Below, piece after piece: positions 12,927 through 24,541 of a stretch of 64,000 nt of DNA. This stretch comes from Merluccius polli (Eukaryota; Chordata; Actinopteri; Gadiformes; Merlucciidae): NCBI GenBank assembly GCA_030340625.1, contig JAOPHQ010000592.1, positions 50,001-114,000 of the forward strand. Reading direction: 5' to 3'. The notes under the pieces are model-generated. The model was not told the origin of the DNA. It saw nothing but the letters and a program-made list of their open reading frames with translations, and ran no database searches. Position 1 is the stretch's first letter, and the number at the start of each line of letters is the position of its first letter. A program made the translations under genes and the position numbers.

Positions 12927-13409
12927 CAGGGGTGGAGCCAGACTTTGTGTACATCCGGGGCTTTAGCCCAAAGGGGGGTCTGGGGCTTTTCCCCCAGAAA
13001 ATTTTGAATTTCTAAGATGCGATTTCCTGCATTCTAGTCCATTTTAGGGTGACCTGCTGGACATTGGCAAATCCTAAATCCCTTCTAATTCATAGCCTAC
13101 ATTTTCAGTTGCAGGGCCTGCTCGAGACAATACTATTTAATGGAAAGAAACAATAACCAGAAAATCTACTAGAGATGTTTATGTAAACTACAACTGGCAA
13201 AATTGAGACATACATTTGAGACTAACTTTCAGTAGATTCAAAGTAGGATTGCAGATGGATTGTTTGTTTGTTTGTTTGTTTGCTTTTTTATATGTATTTT
13301 AAAAGTGGTATGCCCATTGTACTTCTTCAAAAGCTTAAAGAAGATCCGGGGCTTTTGAAGTGAGATTCGGGGCTTCAGCCCCGAAAGCCACCCCCTCGCT
13401 CCGCCCCTG
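12927..13409. mobile_element. hAT-type MITE with exact 8-bp target duplication
   Basis: The 483-bp element has terminal inverted repeats CAGGGGTGGAGCCAG and, read from the other end, CAGGGGCGGAGCGAG. It is flanked by CCCCCCAT at 12919-12926 and 13410-13417. A subterminal GGGGCTTTAGCCC / GGGGCTTCAGCCCC theme repeats near both ends. A (TTTG)n tract lies at about 13259-13282. No transposase frame. The flanking word is C-rich, so the duplication is slightly less informative than usual. Confidence 0.8.
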
Positions 13410-15181
13410 CCCCCCATCCCATCCCCACTGCATTGACTCTGTGTAGGCCTACGGCGTCTACATCAAGTGATGTACAGAACATGAGAACATTATGGGCTCT
13501 CATCTCTTCCTCCTGAATTAGGTGGTTTTGAAAGACAAAATAAACCTCAAATGTTGTGTTTCTGCATGTGGTACATGTTTGGGTACATAAAAGTGCTCTT
13601 GTCGTGGCCCCATACAACGTTATGTCATTTGATGGCTCACTATAATCCTAAGTGTGGCCTTCATGGCTCTGAGTGCGATGTGCACGCATGCACGCTGGCG
13701 CCTGTGTGTACAACTTGAGACGAGATTAAGAATACCGGTATTTACATTCGCTTGGCCTTTTATTGTCTTTCCCGCAGCATGGCATAGATCCAGCTTTCTC
13801 CATTACGTTTCTGTGCCACTGACTAAGTTCCTTTAACAGTTAGTAGCAGTTTAAAGTTCGGTCAATACATTTCACAATTCAATACATGTTGTTTTCCAGC
13901 CAGTGAAAATAATGCCTATTGGCTGCTGGTCCTGCCTTCTGTGTTTGTTATGCCCTTTACCTGTACTTCTTTACACGTTCCCATGACAACCAGGGCAGAT
14001 GGTATGAGTTGCCGAAACAGATGCTATTTCATATGCATCTATCCCTGTAATGTATTTATGTTACTGATGTTACTGATTAAACTAAACACACAGCTATAGA
14101 GATGTATGTCTAGTCCAGTGTGTCCTTCTCTGTTTGCAGTCGATGATCCGCACATCCGTCACAACATAAGTTTTTCATTTCTGGATACAACTTGTCAACA
14201 CTATTTTCATTTGGTTTTAATGAGGGGAACACAAACACCATATTGGATTTAGTTGTTTTTTTATATTATCCCCAGTGATGACTTTATCTGCTAATGTTTA
14301 ATGATGTTCATCTTTTAATCTGCCAGTGGACACATATTAGGAGGCTTTTAGAGATGACCACTTTGAGCTCATGAAATGGCCTTTTCTTATGTAACCATGG
14401 GCCAATAGTGGCTTCAGTTACAGGCTTTCTAGAAATGGACACATGCCAAAGTGTAGAGTGGGAAGGACCCGTAAAACAAGTGTACAGGACTTGATTGTAC
14501 CAAAAACATGATTCTTTATGTTTTAGATGTTTCTTAAAATGAAACCAGAAATGATTGCCACTGTAAATCATTTCCAGTTTTATCAATCTTTCTGATGATT
14601 ACTTGTTGGAGATGGACAGCACATTTATTGTTGATATTTGCACAAAAAGTGTATTCATATTGATATAAAATTAAATACAAGCCAAGTGCAGGCAGGAAGA
14701 GGAAGGGCTTTATAAAGTTACAAACCCAAACATTTGGACGGATATTGTATCAGATTTGTTCAATTTTATTTAACATATTCAAATAAAAGTACATGAATGG
14801 CAAATAGACACTGGCAACTCATACATGGAAACATTGTCCTATTGTGAGATAATCAATTCAAGCTGAATTGCCTTGTTCAAAAACAATGATGATTTTACAA
14901 CATAGAACAGACCTTTGATAAATACAAACATTTTGTCATTGACATATTTATATTTAGTAAAAAATAAAGTTCTCCAGCACTTATGGATAATGTGTAGACG
15001 AGAATACTTGCCAGTTAAACTTTATGTTTAACCGATGTATTGTATTAATATTTATATTTAAAGTCTGCGATATTACCCGTTATTATACATGTACTGGCAA
15101 AGAAAGGAAAGCAATTCACTGTAAAAGTATTTCTTCTTGTAGCAGATATATTTAAAAAAGGGTTTAGTACAAGTACGCATG

Positions 15182-15679
15182 CAGTGGCGGCACTGTCAGC
15201 ACAGAGGGGGCAGAGCCTTCTTTGTGGGCCCCTAATCCTTTTAAAATGTATGATTATAAAATAGTTGACTTACACAAATAAGATGTATTCATCCCACATT
15301 ATGCCACACAAGCCTGTATACATAAAATAAAAATATAGAATGAGCAACTTAAAGACACAAAAAGGATATAACAGCGCACATTTCATTTGCTCCACTGAGC
15401 CATGAATGGTTCAGCACTACCGCCAATGGACAGCGAATATAGACTACTAAACTCATCACGCTAAATGTTGTTTTCTTTCAGGTACTGCTCACTACACAAA
15501 ACATAGCTTAATTTAAACATATACATCTATCACAACACTCATAGCCCAGGAAAGACATTAAGAGACTAAACAATACAGGCAACAATTCAAGCAAAGTTGT
15601 TCAGGGCCCAGCAAAGTTAGACGTGGCAGTCTCACTTCATACGTAGTTACAGTAGCTACAAAATTGTTTTTATTAACTC

Positions 15680-15740
<61 letters not shown>

Positions 15741-16030
15741 ATGCTCTTGGTGCCCAACAGCAAGGACGCTCCAAGTTACTGGTCATAGAGGTCCTTAAGG
15801 GGGTACAGCTGTGCCGGCAGAGCTGCACCCCCTTAAGGACTACATGATGAAAAATCAAAATCAAAAATGAAATGACACAAAGTATTATTTTACACATCTT
15901 AAATACACATCTAATCTATTATTTGATACACCATCATCTTTGAAAATGAATAATAATGTGAACTCTGCAGGAGCAAGGACAGAAATTAGGGGGCCCTTGT
16001 GCCCTTGCGCCCCCCCCAGTCACACTACTG
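15182..16030. mobile_element. Probable hAT-like non-autonomous element
   Basis: The left end CAGTGGCGGCACTG resembles the right end read inverted, CAGTAGTGTGACTG (10 of 14 matches). The flanks TACGCATG and TATGCACG could be a diverged 8-bp duplication. It contains the (TA)n tract at 15685-15738 and the palindrome at 15791-15840. The boundaries are tentative. Confidence 0.45.
15791..15840. repeat. 50-bp near-perfect palindrome
   Basis: GTCCTTAAGGGGGT at 15791-15804 is the exact reverse complement of 15827-15840. Inside it CAGCT and AGCTG pair again around GCCGGC. A hairpin or cruciform is possible. It lies 53 bp after a (TA)n tract. Confidence 0.8.
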
Positions 16031-16240
16031 TATGCACGCTACTGGCAGTTTTAAATACAAAATACAATTAAAGAGTACATGTTACAATATGCCATGTGCT
16101 ATGTGACTGACATAGCACAGTAAGTGCTGACATTCCCTGGGCTGGGCACAGAATATCCTCCATGGTGCAGTAAAGTTGTCTTCAGGAAGACCTGAACCTT
16201 GAGGACACTTGTGTGCAACAACAACAACGTGAGTTTGTGT

Positions 16241-17527
16241 CTAGTTCAACTCCTCTGGAATCTGCCCTGGTATCCTGAAGCCGGGCTGTGTGGTTTGGTC
16301 CACTGTGTTCCTGGGACTGGAAGCGGTGAAGCTGGCGCGGGTGTCCACTGTGCAGCTTGTCCTGTGGAGGAACTGCAGGAAGTTCTCGTGGCCGGAGGCC
16401 TCGTGACTGGAGAGGAACAGCTCCGTCGGCCGGGCCGAGTAGCAGCGCCGCAGCTTGCCCAGCTCCTCCCTGATCTGCCGGTTCAGGAGTCCGTAGAAGA
16501 AGGGGTTCAGCGCGAAGGAGGAGTACGCCAGCCAGGTGACCGTGTCCTTCAGGTCCACCGGGATCGCGGACGACGTGTCCAGGGTCAGATGGAGGTGGAA
16601 GGCGAAGTACGGCAGCCAGCAGATCAGGAACTGGCCGACGATCACCACCAGAGTCAGAGCGGCCTTGCTGCCCCCGAAAGGCCGGTCCCGGGCCGACCTG
16701 CGGGGGGCGTTGCACGTGGTGATGATGGTGGTCTGGCTGTTGATGGAGTCCGAGCGGCTCTTCATTTGGCTGGCCGGCGTCCACGAGGGCAGGGGGCCGT
16801 GCTGCCGGGCGGCGACGCGGGCCACCTTGTACACGTTGCAGTAGACGGCGAAGATGACCACGGCGGGCGCGCAGAAGCAGATCACGCAGAAGAGCAGCGA
16901 GAAGACCCGCCGGTGGCCGCTGTGGCTCCAGTGGAGCGAGCAGCGGGCCGCGCTGATGGAGCTCCGGCTGCCGTACGGCGGCCACCCGAACACGGTGGCC
17001 AGTCCCAGCGCGGCGGAGGCCAGCCACACCAGCGCCACCACGGCCGCCGTCAGCTTGCAGGTCATCTTGACCTCGTAGCGCATGGGGTGGACGATGTAGT
17101 AGTAGCGCTCCACGCTGATGGCGGTGATGGTGAAGATGGAGGCGGCGATGAGGAAGACGTTGAGGAAGATGTACACCTGGCACTCCAGCACGGTGAACAC
17201 CATGCCGGAGAAGTAGGGCGAGCTGCACACCACGCCCAGGGGCATGAGCAGCACGCCGCACAGCAGGTCCACCGCACACAGGTGGCACACGAAGGCAAAC
17301 TTGCGCAGGTGGGGGGCTTTGAGGATGACCACAATCACGGCGGTGTTGGCGAGGAGCGCCAGGACGTTCAGGGCCACCATGAAGAAGATCCCGGACAGGT
17401 CCTTGAAGCGTGTCTGGGCGCCGGGTGCGGCGCCCAGCTGCCTGCCGGCCGCCGAGGGCGCGGGGGCCCACGGCGCGGTGCTCTCGTTGTTGACCTGGGG
17501 GGCGAGAAGTAAGCGAACCTCCTCCAT
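16241..17527 (-). CDS. gpr62: Orphan class A GPCR, GPR61/GPR62 family (likely gpr62)
   Basis: Single-exon 428-residue orphan receptor at the plasma membrane; no ligand is assigned with confidence to the pair. Start: ATG at 17527 in a good context (GAGCCATGG). Seven membrane segments run from about residue 45 to 345. Family marks are HLCAVDLLCG in TM2, ERYYYIVHPMRYEV after TM3, a third loop with HGPLPSW, RSDSINS and FGGSKAAL, CWLPYFAFHL in TM6, and NPFFYGLLNRQIREEL in TM7. The tail has ENFLQFL and FRIPGQI, motifs I associate with GPR61. The sequence alone leans to GPR61, but the neighbours rrp9, grm2 and tex264 match the human GPR62 locus, so gpr62 is preferred and gpr61-like is the alternative. 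GC content is much higher than in the surrounding DNA, as in the other GPCR exons here. Confidence 0.8.
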   Translation of the reverse strand: MEEVRLLLAPQVNNESTAPWAPAPSAAGRQLGAAPGAQTRFKDLSGIFFMVALNVLALLANTAVIVVILKAPHLRKFAFVCHLCAVDLLCGVLLMPLGVVCSSPYFSGMVFTVLECQVYIFLNVFLIAASIFTITAISVERYYYIVHPMRYEVKMTCKLTAAVVALVWLASAALGLATVFGWPPYGSRSSISAARCSLHWSHSGHRRVFSLLFCVICFCAPAVVIFAVYCNVYKVARVAARQHGPLPSWTPASQMKSRSDSINSQTTIITTCNAPRRSARDRPFGGSKAALTLVVIVGQFLICWLPYFAFHLHLTLDTSSAIPVDLKDTVTWLAYSSFALNPFFYGLLNRQIREELGKLRRCYSARPTELFLSSHEASGHENFLQFLHRTSCTVDTRASFTASSPRNTVDQTTQPGFRIPGQIPEELN

Positions 17528-20014
17528 GGCTCACAGCAGCGGCGTCCAGGGTCCTCCAGCGTCTCCCATCGTTCCTCCGTGAGACATGAGATCCCTGAGT
17601 GGTCACATGATGGACCGCTTCAGTCCTGAAAGAAAGACAGGAAGTCCATGATCATCTTGCCCTGGAGGCGAACCACCCATTAAAGAGAGAAGATGTTGTC
17701 TTCAATGTGCTGTTTCTGTCGATGATAACACTGTTTGATTGCATCGATTGCAGTCAGCCCATCTGGTAACAAATATAACATTGTTGTGTAATCACAGTTT
17801 AGCCCTGTTCTGTTTGAGTCATGACACAAGCCATCTGATCCGGGCCAACACACGACAAAGCGCCACCAATCTTGTGGTTCTATAAGTGCTTAACAAAGTG
17901 CTTCCTTTGCCTTCTGTGGCATGTTACACCCAGCTACTGTAGGTGTATGCGACACATACTGTACATGTGCTGCAGTTCTCCCTCAAAGGGTGTTTCCTAC
18001 TGGAAACCTTCGCTTTAAAGGAATGGAGACGTGAACTCATCACCATCGCCCGTTTCTCATTTGTGGGAATATTTGAGAGAAGACGCTGTCCCCTCGAGGT
18101 GAGCGAGGGACGTGATCAATAAGAATAATTCATGGAGGACGACCTGTCTGGGCTCCATCTGTCCTCACCCCCCTTTTGAAATGAAAGATAATGAGAGTGG
18201 TTGTTTTAGGCCAGCTGCAGGGTGCTGGCTGCATTGATTAGTATATGCTTAATGTCACCCTGCATAACGCTATCAAAGACACAACCTCCAACCGCCAGAG
18301 TTCTCCTCCACAGCCACCACATGAATCACATCCCATGACGATGTCCCTACACAATTTGCTCATTTTTTTCCCTTCTTCCTGTGAGGTAAAAAAAACCTAC
18401 TTTACATTTTGGGAAGGCGACGGCCGTCCCAAATTGTGAATATTATCTCAGTATGCATTATGAATACACGTCTTTAAGCTGAAATCCTAAACAGCTTCCC
18501 GATATATGACAGCACAACGTGCTCTGTCCTAAATACATGTGCCTGCTCACTCTGACATCATGTCTGTGTGTGTCTCTGTAATCTTCTCTGGAGGACGGCC
18601 GTTGGCAAGCCAGGAGTGTGTACAGGGTTTATCCCCCCCCCCAGTACCACTGGTACATGCACACTTTCATGCATATTATGTAAGACTGGCCTGATTTTCA
18701 TACAGTTCCAGTTGTGAAATATGCTAGCCTGTTCTTAAGGACTCTCCAATATTCCAAATAGGATTTAGCTTTGGAGCCACGATTAGCCCCTTGTCTCTTG
18801 GGTTTTAAAACTTGTTTTGTTGGGCTTAGTGCTGTTGATCTGGAGTGAAGTGATGTAGGCTATGTCCAGACACATTGTTTTAAGACGTGAATGTGATTAA
18901 CAACAATGTAGGACACATTTTGTTATGTATTAATGTTAAAATTAAGCACAACATCCAATCAGAGAAAATACTTCCCGCTGAACTCTGTTTTTACCTCATT
19001 TACTTGCATGTGTGCGTGTGTGTCCTAAAAAGTGCTACATAAATAAAGCTTAACTTACTTACTGCTGCACAGTAACAGGTGATGGGTCCCCATATTAACC
19101 CTGTTTACTTTGTGATGCAGACATTTACATTATCTATCTACATTATCCAGTCCACAATCTACTTGTGTGAAAGTTGCTACATGACTTGGGTATACCATGT
19201 CAAAATGCACGAGTGTAAATGAATTAAACCTTAAATTGGCAAACAAAATAAATACATAACAAAACTACATGTCATTTAGAGGCATTGCTTATACTTTGGA
19301 TGCTCATAAATGTTTTTTTAGAGCATTGCTTCTAGTTGCCTTTGTTTACAACATGATGATATAGGCTAGGTTAAAAAAAGTACAAAATGCCATTATTGTA
19401 TTGTAAAATAGCACATGACCCCTATGCTTTTGTAGTAATGCAATGTGTGACATGCGATGTGGTTGTAGCATCTGTGCAACTTCTGTATTTTGTTTTGCCA
19501 TGAACCCATAAGAGGAGTTCTTTTCTCTTGATACTCAATGAAGCCTATTAGACAATCAGCACCAAATCTTACCTTGCAACTTTCCTGATGTTGACAAAAT
19601 TAATTGAAGCTCTTCTGAAATATCCTCCGCAATACAGAGACGTGTAGGCCTGAGTACTTCCAGAACCAGTTCAAAAAGAAAAAGTGAGGAATCCTTTTAA
19701 AACAATTGTGTTTCCGCTGGTGTGTGCTTGTGGTTGTGTCCCATGTAGCCTCCTTGGGGACTGTCCAGCTGATGAACCTGTGCTCCTGTGCAGTCTCAGA
19801 GTCTCTGGAGGACACACACACACACACGCACCTCCTAGGGACCCAGCTTGGGATCACATCACCAGAGGTAGGTGTTGTGCTGTCAGACCACGGAGCCAAC
19901 TGTGGTGACCGGGAGGTGGGAGGGGCCAAGTCCCATCACTCAAGACAGAATGATCCTACGATATCACACCCACACAGTCCCTCTCTCTCTCTCTCTCCAG
20001 GCCACCCACTCTCA

Positions 20015-20050
<36 letters not shown>

Positions 20051-21965
20051 TATACATACAAACAACACACACACACACACACTGTCTTTCATGTGGCAGC
20101 AGTGGTAGTGACTGTCACACATTGTACACAGGCTCCTAACTGCAGGCCTGTTCTATGTCTTCTGGACGTGGGCCCTTTTGAACACAAGTCATCAAAAAGC
20201 AATGAGAAACTGAGATGAGACGGGGAAGATGAGAAAGATTTTTTTTATATATTAACATAAATGTATATTTTTGCAACTGACCTTCAATGGGACACAGCTG
20301 AGACCCTCTGTTTGACATATATGAAAAACTGCAGTAGTGCAGAGTCATTCCTGGATCATCTGATTGGCTGCTGTTCCATTCTTGGCTCATCATTAACGTG
20401 AATTAATTAGTTTCACCAATTACAGCTTCAGCTGTCTGTTCCTATCAGCTGACCAGTAGAGGAACTATGGCCTGGCTTGTGACACATTTTCATCTCAACT
20501 AATGCTGCAATGATTAGTCACTGAATGATAAGCCATAACAGATTGACATCAGAGTTCATGTCAGCAGCACCACAGAAAACATGGCATTTAAGAAAATAAA
20601 ACTTTAACAATATACTTGATCAGCGGATTTGATTGGAAAATAATTTTAGTTGTCATCATCATTTTGCATGACAGGCCGTTATTTCAGGTCTATTGGATAC
20701 GTATAGCGTTTATCACATCACAGTCTCGGACAACTCAATGACACCCCCCACTCCCACTGAGGGGCTCCCCAAAAGCCAGTGGGGGAGAAGGAAGCTCCTC
20801 AAGGGGCAGAAATATAAAAGTTGTGCAAAAAAAGGCACAATTTCATAATTTGGATGAGAGCAGCAAAGAAGGTCTTGTGACTTTGTGTTTTATGTGTCAT
20901 GTATATCCTGTGTAGTATTTTTGGCAAGGCGATGGAAATCGCTAAGAACCTTTTGAAGCATCAATGTGGATGTATGCAAAACAAATATATACATCCTGAA
21001 CATATAATGTTGCAGATTATTGCAATTGTAAATAATTATGCACAACATCAATAGTCTCACAGTAATAATGCATTCGGTATTCCCGAGAGCAAAGCTTGTT
21101 TGTCTGTTTCCAATACATGGTTGGAAACAGGCAAGACCAATTCCAAGACCAATTCATGTCTCGGAAGGTTTCCGATTGAAAGTGTATGACTCCCAGCACT
21201 CGTAGCATCTAGAATTATGTCAGAGATGGCACACAACACAACCCAAGGACTCTAGCACCTAATGGTGGCTGGAAGCAAGAAAACAAACATGCCCATTTGT
21301 TGATATAATATAAATATATTACCTGTTTATTGGACCTTGAGATAGCCAGGCATACCAAATGTGCACGCAGTGTGACAGAGGAAGCACGGAAATACATTTC
21401 CAAACACATTATTTGTACTGACATTGAATTGTTCCAGCAGTCACAGTACTTCCCGTCTATATGCAATGCCCATGTGGCTAGAAAACATAGATAGCCCTCT
21501 ATTGTTAATCAAATTTCTATAAGTTACATAGACTTGGCTAATGAGACATTTTATTGAGTAGATAAAATCTAACAATAATCAAAACTACTAAATACTCTGT
21601 CCACAGTGATGTCCATTACAGTACCGTTGATGAGTTGACGATTTTCAATAGCTAGGAAAAATAGTTCATTTCAAAAATTGCATTCTAACACATTGTTTTA
21701 GCAAATGCAATATCGATGATTAGTTTGGTCCAAAGGCCAGTAGGCCTCGAACCAGACCCCTTCTTACAAATAACAGCAATGTCAACAATTGTTACATTGT
21801 ATAGTTAGTTGTAAATTCAATATATAAAGAGCTATAAACTAAACACATTAAATAACCATATTTCAATTCTAAATGTATCCATCAAAAAACAGTCTACTTA
21901 CATACCTATCTGCTATTTAATACTGGTGACAAGACACAAAAAATAAAACTATCAATGATGAGGGA
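17528..21965. other. Intergenic region with no gene seen
   Basis: It contains the presumed promoter or 5' UTR of gpr62 immediately right of 17527 and the 3' UTR side of the BEN-domain gene at the right end. CT and CA tracts lie at 19978-20085. I recognise no exon or complete element in the rest. Confidence 0.5.
19978..20085. repeat. (TC)n and (CA)n tracts
   Basis: A short (CT)n run is followed by two CA runs split by a CGCACATATACATACAAACA-like spacer. Confidence 0.85.
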
Positions 21966-23596
21966 TTAATCATTGTCTGTGTTCTGCCCCTCAGTATTCT
22001 GTTCAAAGTTAGAGTTGTGTTCAAAGCTAGAGTTGGGATCAAAGCTAAAAGAATTTTTGTTGTCGTGTTTATTAATTCCCAGCCTCTTTTTCAATAATTT
22101 GTCCTCATTGTTCAGTTTGGTTCGGATCGCAGTTTTAATCTGGCTACCATCCACGCTGAACTTGACTCCAACATGATCTGAAAAAAGTTAAATACAAGCA
22201 CATATTACAAATTAAGTTTGCTTAACACTCAGCGACTCAGAAACAGAGAAAATTCGATCTTCTACGCACCGATAATACTGCTCAGGATTTCAGGCGGCAG
22301 TTGAGGCTTCTGACACTCGTCGCCTGTGACGTTGGTGCGGCGGCCTTGCAGCGAGTGCGTCGCCAGGGTTTCCCTGTCGAAGAGCATCATGAGCAGGGCC
22401 GACGTGTACTTCCTGAAGTCGGTGATCTCCGAGATGCGCTCATACAGATTCCTGGGCACTCTCAGGCTCTCCGAGAGGTACAGAAAGTTACTATCCTCCT
22501 GATGAACGAGAAGAAACAGTTAGCTTCAATGCTGCCATGGTTTCTTTTTAAGTAACACATTAAATATGTGGACTTCATTTTCATTCACTTTCCTTTATAA
22601 GGATCTCATCGTGAGATGAAACCTTAGCTCACATTTAGAAATATTGGTTAAAAGCAATTGTTTCTCGATGTTGCCGTTGGAGAAGAGTGTGTATGGACAT
22701 TCACCTCCGCTATGTGGTAGGGTATTCTCATTTCTCCATCTGGATCTGTAACCAAGGAGATGTCTTCTTCTGCCGGGCCCTGTGATGAAATGGTATCGCT
22801 GTTCCCATGTCGGACATGGTCCAGAGTGGCCCGCAGTTCGTGTGCCGTATGTCTCATCTGCAGCATGAGGCCATTCATCTCTGTAAATACACAATGTATT
22901 ATTATAGATCATAACCCAACAATCAACTGTTAACTTATAAAGCGTAGTTTTAGTATTTCACCCAGTCCAACAATGTAGGACCCAAGTCAAAACACAATCA
23001 GAATTGGATAATACAAAAAAAAGAGTTAACAAAAATCCTAATAATGAATCATTGTAGATATGTAGATATGATATTGTTTTTAATCATCCATGAATATTTA
23101 CTTTTAACAAATTAAAGCAGTACCATGGCCCACCTTTTAGTTCTCGCAACTCCCTCTCTGCCAGAACCCTGCATCTGTGCTCATACTTCAGCTGTGCTTG
23201 CAGCTGTTCAATCTTCATGAGGAGACTAATGGTGTCCGTCCGGATCCCTGGACTCCCCTCTTCCTCAAAACCGGCAGGATCGCTCTGCTTAAGTCAAAAG
23301 TAACCAGTTGTTTTGGGGGTTATTTCATTTAAAAAAAACAAAAAAAAAAAACAACGCCAGGGCATATTTTGACCCTGGCGTCTAACTTCACTTTTACACT
23401 GAAAAAAACATTTTGTGCTGAGCGAAATCAAAGCTTTAACCTCTTGATTAGCGAAAGGCGAGTAGCTCGGACAGTCAGATAACCTGTACTTGTCCTCCAG
23501 CGGATCACATACAAAGTCCTGCGGCTCGGCGTCAATCTTCATCATTTTGACTGGCGGTTGGTGTGTTGCCGCGACAGTCTCCCTCTTGGGCGGCAT
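21966..23596 (-). CDS. BEN-domain protein with coiled coil, 5 exons, 307 aa
   Basis: BEN domains bind DNA or chromatin proteins and are usually found in nuclear repressors. Minus-strand exons are 23596-23441 (52 codons), 23284-23134, 22880-22705, 22498-22270 and 22177-21966 (TAA), with phases 0, 1, 0 and 1, all GT/AG. The acceptor of exon 2 could be three bases further upstream (CAG added). Residues 1-52 are an uncharacterised tail (MPPKRETVAATH). A heptad-rich stretch from about 70 to 125 (ISLLMKIEQLQAQLKYEH) predicts a coiled coil. Residues about 170-280 fit a BEN domain: KYTSALLMMLFDRETLATHS, then LQGRR, KPQLPPEILSSII and KTAIRTKLNNEDKLLKKR. The end is Asn/Phe-rich with a repeated F-(D/E)-x-N-S theme. 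I cannot assign it to a named BEND paralogue. It is divergent from rrp9, with 945 bp between the start codons. Confidence 0.8.
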
Positions 23597-24541
23597 GAGC
23601 GTACACTCCTGTAAAGCTATATATATATATAACACACATCAACAAAAACCCGTCGTTCATTTATGGGACATTAAAAGTACCACTCAGTAACAGAGAAAGA
23701 CTAGACCTGAATCTAATTCGCATTAAAAAAAAAAAAAAAAGTTACTTAGCATCCTCCACCCCCTGTACCTCGGGCTGCCCCTCCTTCTAGACCTCACCTT
23801 GCTCTGAGTTGAGTCCTAATTCAACCTTTTAAAAGGGTCTCCCGTCCCCGTTTTTTCCCACATTTGCATATATTTATTTTCCGCGTTACGGACGGTGAGC
23901 TCACCTGGCGAATCGGTCGGTATTCGGGATGCTAAAGTGGAGGTACGCGTTGAGGAACAAAAGACACGCAGTACATGGAAATACTGCGTAGTAAAGGAAG
24001 TGGTAGTACTGCAGTAGTGCAGTACACAGACCTCGACATGATATTAGTTAGATTTTGTATTGTGCGTCAAAAAAAAAAATTAAAGTGAAACGCTAGTTAA
24101 ATATGTGTAATGCGTTTCCATATGTCTGCATACGTTGCTAGTGTATATAATGTATGTGTGTACAGTGATTTTTATTTTTTCCCCAATTATGTACGGAACA
24201 AATTAGCGACGACGCAATGTTCCAGGGAAGTATTTGTCGCTGCACACGTTTCCTGTTCAAATGAACGTTCTACCTCTAGCCAATAGGAATGTAGGGCTTG
24301 TGAATTTTGCTTCGCTTGTCCAATAATACTTCTCCGTTTCAGCAGGAGGCGGGACATAATGGGCGGGGAGAAATCATAGGTGCGTATCAACCAATCAGCG
24401 ACGATACGGAAACCAAAAGGCGTGTTTCTTGTGTTCATAGTTTGGTTGAAAAGGACACATGTGGGAACAGCGTTGGCTTGTTGAAATACACTCAACAGGA
24501 AAGTTTGTGAAAGTTTTCGTGTTTAGATTCTGTGTTTAATC
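23597..24541. promoter_or_regulatory. Shared 945-bp region between two divergent starts
   Basis: The start codons of the BEN-domain gene (-) and rrp9 (+) face away from each other across this stretch. On the rrp9 side there are three CCAAT boxes at 24280-24284, 24320-24324 and 24391-24395, and a GGGCGGGG GC box at 24361-24368. These lie 150-260 bp before the rrp9 ATG and no obvious TATA box was seen. This suits a housekeeping promoter. Whether one promoter serves both genes is inference. Confidence 0.55.

Noticed and set aside
16199..17512. Plus-strand frame of 437 codons opposite gpr62
   Set aside because: It is an antisense shadow of a GC-rich GPCR exon; the minus-strand frame has all seven membrane segments and family motifs.
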